Assembly: GCA_033809355.1 (NCBI GenBank)
Contig: JAPXLV010000020.1
Span: forward strand, 1 to 42,953
Direction of reading: 5' to 3'
Origin: T3Sed10-213 sp012519365
Lineage (GTDB): Bacteria > Planctomycetota > Phycisphaerae > Sedimentisphaerales > Anaerohalosphaeraceae
DNA: 42,953 bases
A model generated the notes under the pieces. The model saw nothing but the letters and a program-made list of their open reading frames with translations. It ran no database searches and was not told the origin of the DNA. Position 1 is the first letter of the stretch; each line of letters begins with the position of its first letter. Positions 42,741 to 42,953 of this stretch are shown here, one piece after another. Both the position numbers and the translations under genes were made by a program.

Positions 42741-42800
42741 GTCCTTTCTTTGGTCGATGGTAGATGAGCAATTAAACACCATACTAACCCAAGAAAGGAC
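42741..42800 (+). promoter_or_regulatory. Long hairpin masking the transposase ribosome-binding site
   Basis: GTCCTTTCTTTGGT (42741-42754) pairs with ACCCAAGAAAGGAC (42787-42800) at 13 of 14 positions. Inside, ATGGT (42757-42761) pairs with ACCAT (42778-42782). The right arm contains the AAGAAAGGAC ribosome-binding site 6 nt before the ATG at 42807. Confidence 0.55.
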
Positions 42801-42806
42801 AGAGTT

Positions 42807-42953
42807 ATGCAGAACAGTGATTCGGCACAATCGGACAAAGACTTGAGGAATGTGATTAAAATTAATGAGGCCCAGATCCAGGACCACCTCGGCGAGATGG
42901 TGCGTTCGACGGTGGAAGAGACGCTCAATGCCATGCTGGCGGCGGCTCGACTG
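42807..42953 (+). CDS. IS256-like (mutator family) transposase, N-terminal fragment
   Basis: The first 49 codons are visible up to the window edge. They encode an acidic and polar start (MQNSDSAQSDKDLRNVIK) and then a VEETLNAMLAAA segment, which resembles the start of IS256/mutator-type transposases. The catalytic DDE residues lie beyond the edge, so completeness and activity are unknown. AAGAAAGGAC precedes the ATG. Confidence 0.55.
   Translation, partial: MQNSDSAQSDKDLRNVIKINEAQIQDHLGEMVRSTVEETLNAMLAAARL

Larger units (their letters stand above)
42362..42806. other. Gene-free region before the IS256-like transposase
   Basis: The 445 bp hold repeat cluster B (42381-42685), about 50 bp of plain sequence and the long hairpin at 42741-42800. 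No gene. The left end of the IS is likely in 42690-42740, but I could not place its terminal repeat. Confidence 0.5.

Overview
The window reads as ordinary bacterial chromosome, with 33 complete protein genes in view and a transposase-like gene start at each edge. Gene content points to Planctomycetota, probably class Phycisphaerae. This is an inference from gene types: long signal peptidases I with a zinc ribbon, a PpiD/SurA-like protein coupled to small membrane proteins, a TsaC-phosphatase fusion, two ClpP paralogues, and a secreted SGNH plus beta-helix protein. No rRNA, tRNA or CRISPR array was found.

Layout. 1-71: start of an IS630-like transposase (-). 164-3038: radical SAM protein (-) divergent from apbE (+). 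3135-6410: a membrane-anchored protein (-) divergent from pyrF, then murD. 6587-7978: secreted HExxH protein. 8069-9442: pcm (-) divergent from a lipoprotein gene. 9443-12808: PH-domain membrane protein and secreted SGNH/beta-helix protein (-). 13249-15211: clpP1-clpP2-lipoprotein (+). 15353-18572: hemL, a membrane protein and a beta-hydroxyacid dehydrogenase (-). 18875-21743: a translationally coupled trio with the SurA-like protein (+). 21842-22112: repeat cluster. 22133-25953: recA-alaS (-). 26236-28912: trpS-DUF2007-scpA, then trxA with its own promoter (-). 28913-29736: long gene-poor stretch. 29737-32306: rny-ymdB (+). 32379-34344: M48 lipoprotein and metallophosphoesterase (-). 34495-37550: miaB, the tsaC-phosphatase fusion and rpiB (+). 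37612-40692: tandem signal peptidases I (-). 40960-42361: HU/IHF, cold-shock protein and an HNH nuclease (+). 42381-42685: second copy of the repeat cluster, then the start of an IS256-like transposase.

Themes. Much of the content is protein quality control and secretion (two ClpPs, SurA-like chaperone, M48 protease, two signal peptidases, Pcm, thioredoxin), RNA handling (rny, ymdB, miaB, tsaC, two aminoacyl-tRNA synthetases) and DNA maintenance (recA, scpA, HU). Many genes have a visible sigma70-type promoter (TTGnnn, 16-18 bp, TAnnnT-like), and these help decide several starts. I found no complete defence or mobile system. The best leads are the TsaC-phosphatase fusion with a YwlE-type active site, a ClpP with a Ser-His-Asn triad, zinc-ribbon signal peptidases with a large insert, the AT-rich promoter-bearing region before rny, the duplicated repeat clusters, and hairpins that would cover transposase ribosome-binding sites.
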